DNA of 64,000 bases, taken from NCBI RefSeq assembly GCF_000204015.1, contig NZ_GL883076.1, forward strand, positions 62,001-126,000, read 5' to 3'. Each line of letters begins with the position of its first letter. Position 1 is the stretch's first letter. The DNA comes from Asticcacaulis biprosthecium C19 (GTDB lineage Bacteria > Pseudomonadota > Alphaproteobacteria > Caulobacterales > Caulobacteraceae). Positions 24,304 through 33,835 of the stretch are shown in pieces. Both the position numbers and the translations under genes were made by a program. The notes beneath the pieces were generated by a model that saw nothing but the letters and a program-made list of their open reading frames with translations, made no database searches and was not told the DNA's origin.

Positions 24304-25133
24304 TCCCCGCCTGGACCAAAACGAACCTGAACCGGGAAACCGTGGGTGTCATCGGCCTCTTCGGCGTCGCCGCGATCGCAGTCGTCGTCGCCGGCGTCAT
24401 TTTCCTGCCGCAGAACGCCACGAGCCTCAAAACCAGGATACAGGCTGATTTCCCCAACACCCGGATCACGTCGATCAACTGCGACACCGCCGTCGACGGG
24501 CTCTGCGAGGTGACCGCCGGGAAGAATCTGTTCTATGCCACGCGGGACGGACGTTACATCGTCGTCGGGTCCCTGATCGACTTGCAAAAAAAGCTCGACC
24601 TGACCGACGAACGGCTGAAACAGCTGGCCGCGCTGGACCTCGCCACGGACAAGGTGACCTCGGCACCGGCCAAGGGCACAGCGCCACAAGTTCCTGCCCT
24701 GGCCAAGCTTGACGTCGACCTGCCGCTCGCCAACGCCGTCATCCATAATCCCGGCGCACCCATCAAGATCAAGGTCTTCTCCGACTTCAGTTGCGGCTAC
24801 TGCCGCATGCTGTTCGCCGAACTGTCAACGACCAAGGGCATTGAGGTGACCGAGTATCCGATCGCCATTCTGGGTGAGGAGAGCGCCACGAAGGCCCGGA
24901 TCGTGTTGTGCGCCAAGGACCGGCCCGCGGCCTCCATCAAAGCTTACACCTCCGGCAAGATAGAAACCGGATCGGACTGCGCAGCCGCAGCCGCGGCCGT
25001 CGAGGCCAATACGCGCTTTGCGCAGGCGCATGGCGTTTCCGGCACGCCCACCATCATCCGTGCCGATGGAACCGTCAACCAGGGTTACCTCGCCCTGGAC
25101 GCCCTGAAGGCCTTCGGGGAAGCCAAATCATGA
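24300..25133 (+). CDS. DsbC/DsbG-like periplasmic disulfide isomerase of the tra operon
   Basis: The 277-aa protein has an N-terminal hydrophobic signal/anchor (about 17-36), a DsbC N-terminal dimerisation-type segment and a thioredoxin-fold domain with active site CGYC (in FSDFSCGYCRMLF, about residue 165). A cis-proline loop (SGTPTIIR) lies near the end. It would form or correct disulfides in Cys-rich transfer proteins such as TraN and TraU. Tra operons of alphaproteobacteria often carry such a gene between traB and traV. The start overlaps the traB stop (ATGA). Confidence 0.87.
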   Translation: MIPAWTKTNLNRETVGVIGLFGVAAIAVVVAGVIFLPQNATSLKTRIQADFPNTRITSINCDTAVDGLCEVTAGKNLFYATRDGRYIVVGSLIDLQKKLDLTDERLKQLAALDLATDKVTSAPAKGTAPQVPALAKLDVDLPLANAVIHNPGAPIKIKVFSDFSCGYCRMLFAELSTTKGIEVTEYPIAILGEESATKARIVLCAKDRPAASIKAYTSGKIETGSDCAAAAAAVEANTRFAQAHGVSGTPTIIRADGTVNQGYLALDALKAFGEAKS

Positions 25134-25576
25134 CCAAGGTCTTTGCCATATTCATTCTGCAGCTTGTCCTTACGGCCTGTGCGAGCAAAAGTACCACGAC
25201 CCAAAGCTGGTCGTGCCGAGCGGTTGGGAATCAAACCTGCGCCTCGATCCATGAGATCGACAACAGGTCGGCCGGCCAGGACAAGCAAGTGCCTCGAACC
25301 GCCATTTTTGGGGCCCGGCTCGCCAATTGGTGGGATGCACCTGCTCCGACGTCGGTCACGCGGGAAGACGCGCCCCGCCGCGAATACGACCAGACGATGC
25401 GGATCCTCCTCGCGCCTTACGTGGACGCGCAGGGCGACTATCACGACCGAGCCGAGGTTTATGCGGTGATGCGCAAGGCCCAATGGTGGATCGCACCGCC
25501 GGTGCCCGTCACGGCTTCTCCGGAGCCAGGTGCGAGCTTGCCGCCGCCGGCGTCCCCTACGCCTGAGAAGGAATAG
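25130..25576 (+). CDS. traV: Conjugative lipoprotein TraV
   Basis: The 148-aa protein has a lipoprotein signal with lipobox LTAC (about residues 14-17). A short Cys-containing segment follows (WSCRAVGNQTCASI), then a linker and a C-terminal region RILLAPYVDAQGDYHDRAEV conserved in TraV. TraV anchors the outer-membrane core in the outer membrane (VirB7 counterpart). It overlaps the upstream gene by 4 nt; longer upstream frames are read-through. Confidence 0.8.
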   Translation: MTKVFAIFILQLVLTACASKSTTTQSWSCRAVGNQTCASIHEIDNRSAGQDKQVPRTAIFGARLANWWDAPAPTSVTREDAPRREYDQTMRILLAPYVDAQGDYHDRAEVYAVMRKAQWWIAPPVPVTASPEPGASLPPPASPTPEKE

Positions 25577-25583
25577 GTCGGCC

Positions 25584-28334
25584 ATGCGGGGATTGGATTT
25601 CAACGGCATGATGGCTGGCATTCGTGCCAGGGCGCACAGGCTGGCGCGCGGTATCTTCTGGGATGATCTGCCGGAGCCAATGTCCGCGCTTGACCGCGAC
25701 GTACCGCCGTCTCTCGCGGCCAAGCTGCCCTATCTGTCCTGGGACAGCGTCCACCAGTTGTACCAGCAAGACGATACCGCCGGCCTGATCCTCGAAGTCA
25801 CGCCGCTTGGCGATCTGACCGAGGCGAAGCACGACATCATTGCGCAGATTTTCAACGATAGCCTGCCGGAAGGTATCCACGTCCAGATCATCAACTGGTC
25901 CTCGCCCAAGGTCGGGTGGATACTGGATCGCTGGGCGAAGGCGCGTTCGGCCGGCGGCGGCGTGTTCGTAGAACTGGCGCACCATCGCCGGCAGCACCTG
26001 AAGTCGGGCGTGTGGTCGTCGATGTCGCGCAGCGCGCCGATGTTCGTCCGCGACTACCGCATCTACTTGGCCTTCGAACTCAAGGGAAGTGCCGCCGGCG
26101 ACGCGGGCAAGGCGCTCCACGATCTGCATCAGACCATAGACGGCACCTTCAAATCCCTCGGGGGATCGGTGACCGTGGTCCGGCCCACCGAATTACTCAG
26201 TTTCTTGCGTGCCGTCCTCAATCCGACCAGCGGCCTGGGATTGGAGACGCCGCCCTACGACCCCGAAATGACGATCCGTGAGCAGGCGGTGGCGCGCGAC
26301 ACGACACTTACGCATTACCGGGAACGTCTTACGACTTCGGCCTGGTTCGCGGGTGACGCCTTCGGAAAGACAGGTCCTGTAACCGATGAGGCCACAACTG
26401 AGCGGTTCGAAATCCGCACCTTCTCGGCGGAAAGATACCCAGAAATCTGCCACCAGGGTGTGGTGGGATCGCTGATCGGCGATTTCTTCAATGCACAACT
26501 CCAACCGATGGGTTCCAACCTGACGGTCCTGTATTTTTCTCCCTGGACCTACGACAAGACCAAGTCCCACACCGAGTTGAAGGCAATGCGCGCCAGCCAG
26601 CAGGCGGCCGGACCCACGGGCAAGTTCTTTCCGAACGTAGCGCTGGCGGCTGCCGATTGGGACCATGCCAATGTCGAAGTCTCAAAGGGCGCGAAGCTTT
26701 GTGAAATGTCGCTGTACGTCGCCTCCATAACGCCATTGGGCGAAGGCGAGAAGGCCGAACGCTATCTGAAATCCATCTGGGCGAATGCCGGTTTTGGCCT
26801 CAGTCGGAACGACGTGCTGCATTTGCAGACGCTTCTGGCGTGCCTTCCTCTGACGATGGGGCAGGGGCTCTGCGATGACTTCCGCAGCCTCCAGCGACTG
26901 AAACTTATGCCGACCAGCTGCATGGCGCTCCTGGCGCCGCTGCAGGGCGAGACGACAGGCTGCGACGTTCCGCACATGCTGCTCCTGGGCCGCAAGGGGC
27001 AGCCCTTCTTCTGGAGCCCATTCGCCAACGAAGCGGAAGGCTCGGGCGGCGGCAACCACAATGTCTCGGTCATTGGCAGTTCCGGCTCCGGCAAATCGGT
27101 TTTCATGCAGGACATGGCGGGCGGCCTGCGCGGCGCTGGCGCCCACGTCATGGTGCTCGACGACGGGCGGTCGTTTGAGAACACCTGCCGCATCCAACAG
27201 GGCCAGTTCATCGAGTTCACCCTGAATTCCGGGCTCTGCCTCAATCCGTTCTCGATGTTCGATCATGCACTGGCCGAGGCCGACGAGGAATACAAGGACG
27301 AGTGCCGTGAGGCCATCCGGGCGCTGGTCCTGCAAATGGCGCGCGGCAGCGGAGATACGTCGAAAGAGGAAATCGGCGCCATCGCACAGTCGGTCAACGC
27401 CGTCTGGGAAGAGCGCGGCGCCGACGGCGACATCGACGGCGTCGCAAATCACCTTGAGCGGACGCAAGGCGAGATGGGCCGCAACATGAAGCTTTCGATG
27501 TCGGAATACATCCAGGGTGGTTCCTATTACGCGCTTTACAACGGCCAATGCTCCTTGAGCATTACCAACCCTTTCACCGTCTTCGAGCTGTCGCCGATCG
27601 AGAGCAAGAAGGAGCTCAGGGCCTCGGTCATCCTTGGCCTGCTCATGCTGATCCGCCAACGCATGAAGCACGGCGGCCGGTCGCTGAAAAAGGCGCTGTT
27701 CATCGACGAAGCCTGGCAATTGCTCGGCGATGGCGCCGCAGGGCCCTACATCGAAGGCTTCGCGCGCCGGTGCCGGAAAGAGGGCGGGGCGCTGATCACG
27801 GGCACGCAGTCCCTCGCTGACTATCAGCAGACGGCTGGCGGCCGCGCCTGCATCAACAACAGCGACTGGAATGTCATTCTGCGCCTGAAGGAAGAGGCCA
27901 TCGCCGCCTTCGAGAAGGAAGGCATACTGCAGGCGTCGGCCGGCGACCTGACGGTCATGCGATCCTTGCGCACCTCGCAAGGCGAGTTTTCGGAAGCCTT
28001 CATTCGCGGCCCTGCCTTCAAGGCTCTGGGTCGGCTGGTGCTCGATCGCTTCTCGCTGACGCTTTATTCGACAAAGCCGGACACTCTATTCGCGGTGCAG
28101 AACCTTATCAAGCAGGGGTTGGATGTCGCTGAGGCCGTTCGCCGGGTCGCGTTCGAAGAGGATACAAAGAGCCGCTTCACCGACAAGGACATCGAATACG
28201 CGAGGATGCTGCTGGGTTTTGAGCCGATCAAGAAGCTCGTCGACGACTATCTGGCCATGTCGGAGCGAGACCGGCGCGCCTTCATACGCAAACAGTATAA
28301 TGCCATGGGGTTGATCGATGCCGACGCAGCCTAA
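25584..28334 (+). CDS. traC: T4SS ATPase TraC (VirB4 family)
   Basis: The 916-aa ATPase has the TraC N-terminal domain, Walker A GSSGSGKSV at about residues 498-506 and Walker B KKALFIDEAWQLL near 705, followed by the GTQSLADY segment typical of VirB4-like ATPases. It powers pilus assembly and substrate transfer at the inner membrane. The ATG at 25584 was chosen because it opens the conserved region just after traV; an upstream frame overlaps traV. It is full length for the family. Confidence 0.92.
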   Translation: MRGLDFNGMMAGIRARAHRLARGIFWDDLPEPMSALDRDVPPSLAAKLPYLSWDSVHQLYQQDDTAGLILEVTPLGDLTEAKHDIIAQIFNDSLPEGIHVQIINWSSPKVGWILDRWAKARSAGGGVFVELAHHRRQHLKSGVWSSMSRSAPMFVRDYRIYLAFELKGSAAGDAGKALHDLHQTIDGTFKSLGGSVTVVRPTELLSFLRAVLNPTSGLGLETPPYDPEMTIREQAVARDTTLTHYRERLTTSAWFAGDAFGKTGPVTDEATTERFEIRTFSAERYPEICHQGVVGSLIGDFFNAQLQPMGSNLTVLYFSPWTYDKTKSHTELKAMRASQQAAGPTGKFFPNVALAAADWDHANVEVSKGAKLCEMSLYVASITPLGEGEKAERYLKSIWANAGFGLSRNDVLHLQTLLACLPLTMGQGLCDDFRSLQRLKLMPTSCMALLAPLQGETTGCDVPHMLLLGRKGQPFFWSPFANEAEGSGGGNHNVSVIGSSGSGKSVFMQDMAGGLRGAGAHVMVLDDGRSFENTCRIQQGQFIEFTLNSGLCLNPFSMFDHALAEADEEYKDECREAIRALVLQMARGSGDTSKEEIGAIAQSVNAVWEERGADGDIDGVANHLERTQGEMGRNMKLSMSEYIQGGSYYALYNGQCSLSITNPFTVFELSPIESKKELRASVILGLLMLIRQRMKHGGRSLKKALFIDEAWQLLGDGAAGPYIEGFARRCRKEGGALITGTQSLADYQQTAGGRACINNSDWNVILRLKEEAIAAFEKEGILQASAGDLTVMRSLRTSQGEFSEAFIRGPAFKALGRLVLDRFSLTLYSTKPDTLFAVQNLIKQGLDVAEAVRRVAFEEDTKSRFTDKDIEYARMLLGFEPIKKLVDDYLAMSERDRRAFIRKQYNAMGLIDADAA

Positions 28335-28620
28335 ATCCTTGCCTGCCGTTCTGATCGGTGTCCTGCGTGACGTCGACTTCGGGCATCATCTGGAAAGCCT
28401 GGCCATCACATTCACGGTCAGCGTCGTCCAAACCCTGCTGGTATTCGGACTGCGGGTCGACTCCTGGATGCACGAGACGGCCAATTTTCTGCGCCATTAC
28501 GAGAGTGCCTCGGACGTTGCGCGCATTCCCATCAACCTGGTTCTGGCCATAGGCTTCGCCCTCAATCTGCTTATCGTCGTCATCGCGCGCCGTCCCAAAC
28601 AGGTGCTCATCAATGGCTGA
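28318..28620 (+). CDS. Small membrane protein between traC and trbI
   Basis: The 100-aa protein overlaps the traC end by 17 nt and the trbI start by 8 nt. Two hydrophobic segments (about 28-45 and 72-90: INLVLAIGFALNLLIVVIAR) suggest two membrane helices with a periplasmic loop. No family is recognised, though small membrane genes often occupy this place in alphaproteobacterial tra operons. It is probably an accessory of the inner-membrane complex. Confidence 0.65.
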   Translation: MPTQPKSLPAVLIGVLRDVDFGHHLESLAITFTVSVVQTLLVFGLRVDSWMHETANFLRHYESASDVARIPINLVLAIGFALNLLIVVIARRPKQVLING

Positions 28621-29083
28621 TTTTCATGACTCACCCGTCGTGCCGCCGAGGCTTGCAGATCGGGCCAAGGCAAGGTTCCGCCTGAAGGTTTCGCTTGGCG
28701 AGGCCGGCGTCTGCCTCCTTGTCGTAAACCTGTTCGTCATGGCGGGGCTTTTCTGGAAGATCGAGGTGAACAAGCCTCCAGTCATCGCGACTGTCTCCGT
28801 CACGCAGTTGAGCCGGATATACGGTCAGCAATTCGCGGCCGATCCTTCCAATACGCCGGAAATGATCCAGCTGAAGACTCGCATCTTCCTGGCGACGACC
28901 GAGAAGTTGCTTGCCCAATCGGCAAAGCAAAAGGGCATGGTTGTCTTCGCGCGCGAGTGCGTTCTGACCGGAGACAGCCTGGATCTGACGCCGCAGGTCT
29001 CGGGCGCCGTCGACCAGGCACTTAAGTCGGGCGCTCTGTCCATGGGAGGGACCGGCAATGCCGCACTCAACCTGGCCCAGTAG
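28613..29083 (+). CDS. trbI: F-type conjugation protein TrbI
   Basis: The 156-aa protein has an N-terminal cytoplasmic stretch, one membrane helix (about 30-52: AGVCLLVVNLFVMAGLFW) and a periplasmic TrbI domain with VVFARECVLTGDSLDLTPQV near the end. In F, TrbI influences pilus retraction and length. Gene order (traC-trbI-signal peptidase-traW) agrees. Confidence 0.82.
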   Translation: MADFHDSPVVPPRLADRAKARFRLKVSLGEAGVCLLVVNLFVMAGLFWKIEVNKPPVIATVSVTQLSRIYGQQFAADPSNTPEMIQLKTRIFLATTEKLLAQSAKQKGMVVFARECVLTGDSLDLTPQVSGAVDQALKSGALSMGGTGNAALNLAQ

Positions 29084-29582
29084 TCTTAAGCCCAAGCTCA
29101 CGAAGCGGAAGGCGGGTATGATCTTGTGGGCGATCGTTGCAACCGCGGTCTTGTCCAATCTGGGCGTGGCTATCGGCAACCGATATCAGCTTGCTTTGAA
29201 CGAGACGGACAGTCTGCCTAACTGGGCTTTCTTCATCGACAAGAGCAACAAGACACCCGTTCGCGACCAGTTTTTCGAGTTTGTGGCGCCGCCGAATCCC
29301 TATTACCCCGACGGCTTTCGCTTCACCAAGCATGTGGTGGGCGTCCCGGGCGATGTCGTGACCGTCAAGGGCCGGGAATTCTTCATCAATGGCCGGTCGA
29401 TTGGCATGGCAAAGCCCGCCGACAAGGCCGGACATCCCGCTGCGATGTCTCAGCCGGGCACCATCCCGCCCGGCCACTATTTCATGGTCACGCCCAGCAC
29501 GGATTCGCTCGATTCCCGTTATGCCATGATCGGCCTCATCAACACCTCGCGCCTGGTCGGCCGCGCCTATCCGGTGATGTGA
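29058..29582 (+). CDS. Conjugative transfer signal peptidase (S26 family, TraF/RP4-like)
   Basis: The 174-aa protein has an N-terminal membrane helix (about 22-40) and the S26 catalytic pattern: serine in NETDSLPNWAFF (about residue 52), lysine in FRFTKHVVGVPGD (about 92), and the ending DSLDSRYAMIGLI. It probably matures pilin or other exported transfer proteins. It starts 26 nt before trbI ends. This is the peptidase often called TraF in RP4; it is distinct from the thioredoxin-fold TraF encoded further downstream. Confidence 0.87.
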   Translation: MPHSTWPSSLKPKLTKRKAGMILWAIVATAVLSNLGVAIGNRYQLALNETDSLPNWAFFIDKSNKTPVRDQFFEFVAPPNPYYPDGFRFTKHVVGVPGDVVTVKGREFFINGRSIGMAKPADKAGHPAAMSQPGTIPPGHYFMVTPSTDSLDSRYAMIGLINTSRLVGRAYPVM

Positions 29583-30223
29583 TGCGGATCATCGGTCGTT
29601 TCATCACCGTTGCCGTTGTTGTCCTGGCGCTGGCTGGACAGGGCCTCGTGCATGGCAATGACCTTGGCACCTACGGTGAGACTTTCGACATCGCCGAGGT
29701 CGATTTGCTGAAGATGCTGGGCGCGAAGCTGAAAAAGGCTGAACAATCGGGACAGATCGACCAATTGAACCAACAATTCGCCGCGACGGCGCGGCGGCAT
29801 ATCGAAGAGCCCCCAGCGGTCCAGGGCGTGGTGCACACAACCACGCCAAAATCCTGGCTGTTCGATCCATCGATCGTCGTGCCGCGGGATTTCGCCGATC
29901 AGAACGGACGTGTTTTCGCCCACGCCGGCGAGCGGATCAATCCCCTGGAGCGACTGCCGACCTACGACAAAACCCTTGTCTTCATTGATGGCAGCGACCC
30001 GGCCGAGGTTAAGTTCGCTCTCAGTATCCGCAAAAAGCTCGGCGCCGAGCGCACGCTTATCATCCTCACTGGCGGCGCGCCGATGACGTTGATGCGGGCC
30101 AACAAGGTACCAGTCTATTTCGACCAGCAAGGTATCCTCGTCCAGAAATTCGGCATTACCCAGGTGCCGGCGACGGTCGAGCGTCAGGGTAACCTCCTGA
30201 AAATCAGCGAGGTGCGGCCATGA
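29582..30223 (+). CDS. traW: F-type pilus assembly protein TraW
   Basis: The 213-aa protein has a signal peptide (about 1-24) and the TraW domain. Supporting segments are YGETFDIAEVDLLKMLGAKL near the start, SWLFDPSIVVPRDFADQNGR in the middle and IDGSDPAEVKFALSIRKKLG later, with a C-terminal thioredoxin-like end (VPVYFDQQGILVQKFGI). TraW works with TrbC and TraU in the periplasm. The ATG at 29582 overlaps the preceding stop; a GTG one codon earlier exists. Confidence 0.88.
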   Translation: MRIIGRFITVAVVVLALAGQGLVHGNDLGTYGETFDIAEVDLLKMLGAKLKKAEQSGQIDQLNQQFAATARRHIEEPPAVQGVVHTTTPKSWLFDPSIVVPRDFADQNGRVFAHAGERINPLERLPTYDKTLVFIDGSDPAEVKFALSIRKKLGAERTLIILTGGAPMTLMRANKVPVYFDQQGILVQKFGITQVPATVERQGNLLKISEVRP

Positions 30224-31260
30224 TCTGGAGCCTCCCAAAGCTGTGTGTCCGGTCCATCGCCTTCGTCCTGGTGTTGCTGGGTATTGGTCTCGCCTCGGGC
30301 GCCGCCGTCGCGGCGTCTCCCGCCGACGCCACCCGGCACTGCGCCGGCCGTTTTGTAAATCCGATCACCGGTCCGTGCTGGGATTGCATGTTCCCTTTGT
30401 CGGTCGGTGGCATTCCTTTGTTCAAGGGGACGCGTCCGGATGCGCCTAACCCCAGTTCGCCGATATGTTTTTGCGGCACACCCGTCCCCCGCGTTGGTCT
30501 GGAGGTCGGTTACTGGGAGCCGCACCGGTTGATGGATGTGACGCAAAAGCCGTTCTGCTTCGTCAATCTCGGCGGGGTCTCGATCTCCCCGGGCATAGGC
30601 TACGGACAAAAGACCAGCGTCCAGAACAGCGACGGGCGAGGGGACCGCACCGCCTACCATGTCCACTACTATGTCTATCCGCTCCTGGCCTGGATGGAGA
30701 TCCTGACCGACTTCGTCTGCATGGAGCAGAGTAGCTTCGACGTCGCCTACATCACCGAGTTCGACCCGCTGTGGAACAGCGACGAACTGGCAGCTATCAT
30801 CAATCCGGAAGTCTTCCTGTTCTCCAACCCCATCGCTGTCATGGCCTGCGCGGCAGACTGCGTCGCGGCAACCGCCACCGGCCGGCCGATTCAGCAGATG
30901 TTCTGGTGCGCCGGCTGCCAGGGATCGCTCTATCCGATGACGGGACTGGTGACGGGGCAGTACGGCGCGCTTCCTGGTGCGCTCCAGGTAGCCGAACGCT
31001 TCACTGCGAAAATGCACCGGGAACTGTTGGCCTTGGGAACGCGCGGGTCGCTAAGCCTCTGCGCGCCCATCATTCAGCCGACCATGGACAAGCTTCAGTA
31101 CCGCTACCAGGAAATCTACCCGGTGGCGCACAAGGGCCGGCTCGCCTGCAATGCCATCGGCAAGAGCACGGTGCCCTACGAGGCTGGCAAGGTCTATCCG
31201 GTCAAGGGTGAAGACCTGGGGTTCCTCATCTGGCGGAAGAGGAATTGCTGTGCACTCTAA
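30220..31260 (+). CDS. traU: F-type transfer protein TraU
   Basis: The 346-aa secreted protein has a signal peptide (about 10-34) followed by the TraU signature CAGRFVNPITGPCWDCMFPL, then ICFCGTPVPRVGLEVGYWEP and many further cysteines. Disulfides are expected, fitting the DsbC-like gene in the operon. TraU is needed for efficient DNA transfer more than for pilus assembly. It overlaps traW (ATGA). Confidence 0.92.
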   Translation: MIWSLPKLCVRSIAFVLVLLGIGLASGAAVAASPADATRHCAGRFVNPITGPCWDCMFPLSVGGIPLFKGTRPDAPNPSSPICFCGTPVPRVGLEVGYWEPHRLMDVTQKPFCFVNLGGVSISPGIGYGQKTSVQNSDGRGDRTAYHVHYYVYPLLAWMEILTDFVCMEQSSFDVAYITEFDPLWNSDELAAIINPEVFLFSNPIAVMACAADCVAATATGRPIQQMFWCAGCQGSLYPMTGLVTGQYGALPGALQVAERFTAKMHRELLALGTRGSLSLCAPIIQPTMDKLQYRYQEIYPVAHKGRLACNAIGKSTVPYEAGKVYPVKGEDLGFLIWRKRNCCAL

Positions 31261-31966
31261 GCCAATTATCATCGCCGGCCTGGTTGCCGCTATTCTCGGT
31301 GAGTACGTCTTCGCTCAGGCTGTGACCGGTCCGACGGTCGAGGACCTGGTCAATCAGGCGCAAACGCGCGCCGATGTTCTGAAGGGCACGCTCACGGGCA
31401 TTGACCCGCGAGCGACTATGGACCGGGCACAGCAGTACACGCAGGACGCCCGGGCACTCAACGATGGCAATCGCGATCGCATCCGGCGAGGCGTAACCTT
31501 CCTTGCCAAAGAATATCAGGTCGATCCCTACCTCAATAGCGACGAGATTTCCGAAGGCGTCGTCTATATCGCGGTCAGCCTGTCGATGCCCAAGGCCTCG
31601 CTGCGCCAGTTGGCCCGCGATGCTGAAAAGGCGCAGGCGGTGCTCGTTATCCGCGGGTTGCTGGATGGCAGTTTCACCAAGACGCAGGCTGCCCTCAAGG
31701 GCGTCTTCGTCGAAGGTGAACCCGCCGGCCTGATCATCGATCCCCGAGTGTTCCAGCAATACCATGTCGAACGGGTGCCTTCATTCATCGCGGTGACCGA
31801 CGAGGTCCAGCCGTGCGAGGAGGGGATCGAATGCGATCGCCCGGACGTGCCGTTCGATGTCGTCCGGGGCAATGTCAGCCTTGGCCAGGCTCTTCGCCTG
31901 TTGGCCGATAAGGGGACGGCAGCGCCTGACGTGGCGGCCAAAGCACTTTCGAGGATGGGGGACTAG
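31250..31966 (+). CDS. trbC: F-type pilus assembly protein TrbC
   Basis: The 238-aa protein reads from a GTG at 31250 with AGAGGAAT just upstream, overlapping the traU end. It has a signal peptide (PIIIAGLVAAILGEYVFAQA) and a TrbC_Ftype domain: VYIAVSLSMPKASLRQLARD, then AVLVIRGLLDGSFTKTQAAL and a PSFIAV strand. TrbC is a periplasmic assembly protein often paired or fused with TraW. The longer frame upstream lies within traU and is not the start. Confidence 0.83.
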   Translation: MHSKPIIIAGLVAAILGEYVFAQAVTGPTVEDLVNQAQTRADVLKGTLTGIDPRATMDRAQQYTQDARALNDGNRDRIRRGVTFLAKEYQVDPYLNSDEISEGVVYIAVSLSMPKASLRQLARDAEKAQAVLVIRGLLDGSFTKTQAALKGVFVEGEPAGLIIDPRVFQQYHVERVPSFIAVTDEVQPCEEGIECDRPDVPFDVVRGNVSLGQALRLLADKGTAAPDVAAKALSRMGD

Positions 31967-33835
31967 ATGCGCTGTCTTGCCTCCACGGCCCTATTGTTGC
32001 TGGTATTTTTCTCTCAGGCGCTGGCCCAGACCTACCAGCCGCCGAACCTGGCCGAGTTTCGGACCGCGCTCGACCGCGCCAATAGTGCTGCGGTCAGCAA
32101 TGACATAGCTGCGAATATGCCGGGTTATCAAGGTGCGGCTAGTGACCTGCAGGCGAAATCGGGGGAGGAGGTCGCGACGCTGCAACGCGATGGCGCGGTC
32201 GCCTCGTCGACCAATGTCATGAAACCGGCCATTGTCCATAGCAACGCCTATGTCGCAGCAAATCCGGTCAGTGAAAACGCGGCATGGGTGAAAGGCGCGC
32301 TCGGCGTTGCCAATGACCCGACGCCATCGGCGGGTGGCGTGACCGGCACGACGTCGACGACCTGCCACGCCCAGCGCGGCGGAACGGACCAGGCAACGAT
32401 CTACACCTGCGAGTCCGGCAATAATGTCGTGACTACATCGCAGGCCTGCCAAACCTATCAAGACATTGCGCTCACGTCTGCGACCCGGACCTGCCAGACC
32501 GATAGCTATTACGAGGCACAGGCCAGCTATGCCAACATCGGCGACTTCACTGAGGCTCATCAGTGCGTGATTTTCGCGGGCCCAGGCGGTCTCAACACTG
32601 GCATCGGTTGCGGTGTCATGATCAGTCAGATCAACGGCGGCAACTGCGCGCCTCCGAAACAGATAGGCTCGACGTCCAACTATCTTCAATACTGCAAGAC
32701 TGCCTATACCGGAATTACCGGCATAACGTACCTTGGCCGCAAGGCCGATACCTGTTCGGCTCAGCGTGCGGATACCGGTTGTACCAACTCCTCGGAGATC
32801 TGCAGCGCCTGGATCGATCAGGCCTCGGGCACCTGCGGGGCCAAGACCGTCACCTATACCTGCGCCAATGCCGGCTACGTCGACAACGGCCTGAACGTGA
32901 CTGCATGTGCGGCATTTTCGGGTAATCCGGCCTGCACCCTTGGGACCTCGACCTGTACACAGCACGCCAGCGATGTACCGGACATCATGGCCGCCCTGGC
33001 CCTGCCGGCGGACTTCTGCCTGAAATCGACCCTCACCTATTCCTGCGATAGCGTTGCCAGCACCGGCAGCAACTGCGAGGTGCCTGGCGGATGCGTCCTG
33101 AAGGAGCAGAACTGTATCGATCCGAATTATGACGGGTCGTCGCCGTGCCAGACCTACGACCACGTCTATGCCTGCCAGGCCGCGGTCGTAACACCGCCTT
33201 CAGCGAACGGCGCGATCTGCGATTCCAGCTGGGTCAATGGCACGGCGATCATCGCGACGGCCGATGATCCCGACAACGACCTTCCCCAGGCGCTGAGCGC
33301 GATCAATGCGCTCAAGGAGGCATCGGGCAGCTACGGCTCCAGCGGCACCCTGACCATCTTCGGCGGCGACGGGCTTAAGTGCGGCAAATCGATCGGCGGG
33401 CTTTCCAACTGCTGCAAGGATTCCGGGCTCCTGCTCGACGCAAATCTTACCAGCTGCAACGCTGATGAGAAAAAATTGGCAGCTGAACAGAAGAAGAAGG
33501 CTTGCCACTACATCGGCACCTACTGCTCCAACAAAAGTCTGTTCGGCTGTCTGATGAAGAAGATGACCTACTGCTGCTACGGCTCGGTCCTGGGCCGGAT
33601 CGTCGAGGAGGCCGGTCACAGCCAGTTGGGCATATCGTGGGGCGACGCGAAGAATCCACAATGCGGCGGCTTCTCGGTTAGCCAGTTTCAGCAGATTGAT
33701 CTCTCGAACGTCGACTTCTCGGACTTCTACGACGACAAGCTGGCCCAGCTCGCCGACAACGACCCCAACTCGACCGTTGCTGCCATCACGGCGTCCATCA
33801 ATTCCATGAGCACGTCGAGGACTCCGCAGAAATGA
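31967..33835 (+). CDS. traN: Cysteine-rich mating-pair protein TraN
   Basis: The 622-aa outer-membrane or secreted protein has a signal peptide (about 1-20). A long region with dozens of cysteines follows, many in pairs or short repeats (CNPxxD-like motifs replaced by C-T-x-C and CxTYxDI types), ending with KKACHYIGTYCSNKSLFGCL and MKKMTYCCYG, typical of TraN. TraN stabilises mating pairs by contacting the recipient surface. The start directly follows the trbC stop. Confidence 0.88.
   Translation: MRCLASTALLLLVFFSQALAQTYQPPNLAEFRTALDRANSAAVSNDIAANMPGYQGAASDLQAKSGEEVATLQRDGAVASSTNVMKPAIVHSNAYVAANPVSENAAWVKGALGVANDPTPSAGGVTGTTSTTCHAQRGGTDQATIYTCESGNNVVTTSQACQTYQDIALTSATRTCQTDSYYEAQASYANIGDFTEAHQCVIFAGPGGLNTGIGCGVMISQINGGNCAPPKQIGSTSNYLQYCKTAYTGITGITYLGRKADTCSAQRADTGCTNSSEICSAWIDQASGTCGAKTVTYTCANAGYVDNGLNVTACAAFSGNPACTLGTSTCTQHASDVPDIMAALALPADFCLKSTLTYSCDSVASTGSNCEVPGGCVLKEQNCIDPNYDGSSPCQTYDHVYACQAAVVTPPSANGAICDSSWVNGTAIIATADDPDNDLPQALSAINALKEASGSYGSSGTLTIFGGDGLKCGKSIGGLSNCCKDSGLLLDANLTSCNADEKKLAAEQKKKACHYIGTYCSNKSLFGCLMKKMTYCCYGSVLGRIVEEAGHSQLGISWGDAKNPQCGGFSVSQFQQIDLSNVDFSDFYDDKLAQLADNDPNSTVAAITASINSMSTSRTPQK

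Noticed and set aside
26682-27980. 432-codon minus-strand frame
   Set aside because: It is antisense to the TraC ATPase domain, whose motifs are clear; the frame has no recognisable features.
31991-33163. 390-codon minus-strand frame
   Set aside because: It is antisense to the Cys-rich traN and its low-complexity composition mirrors that gene.
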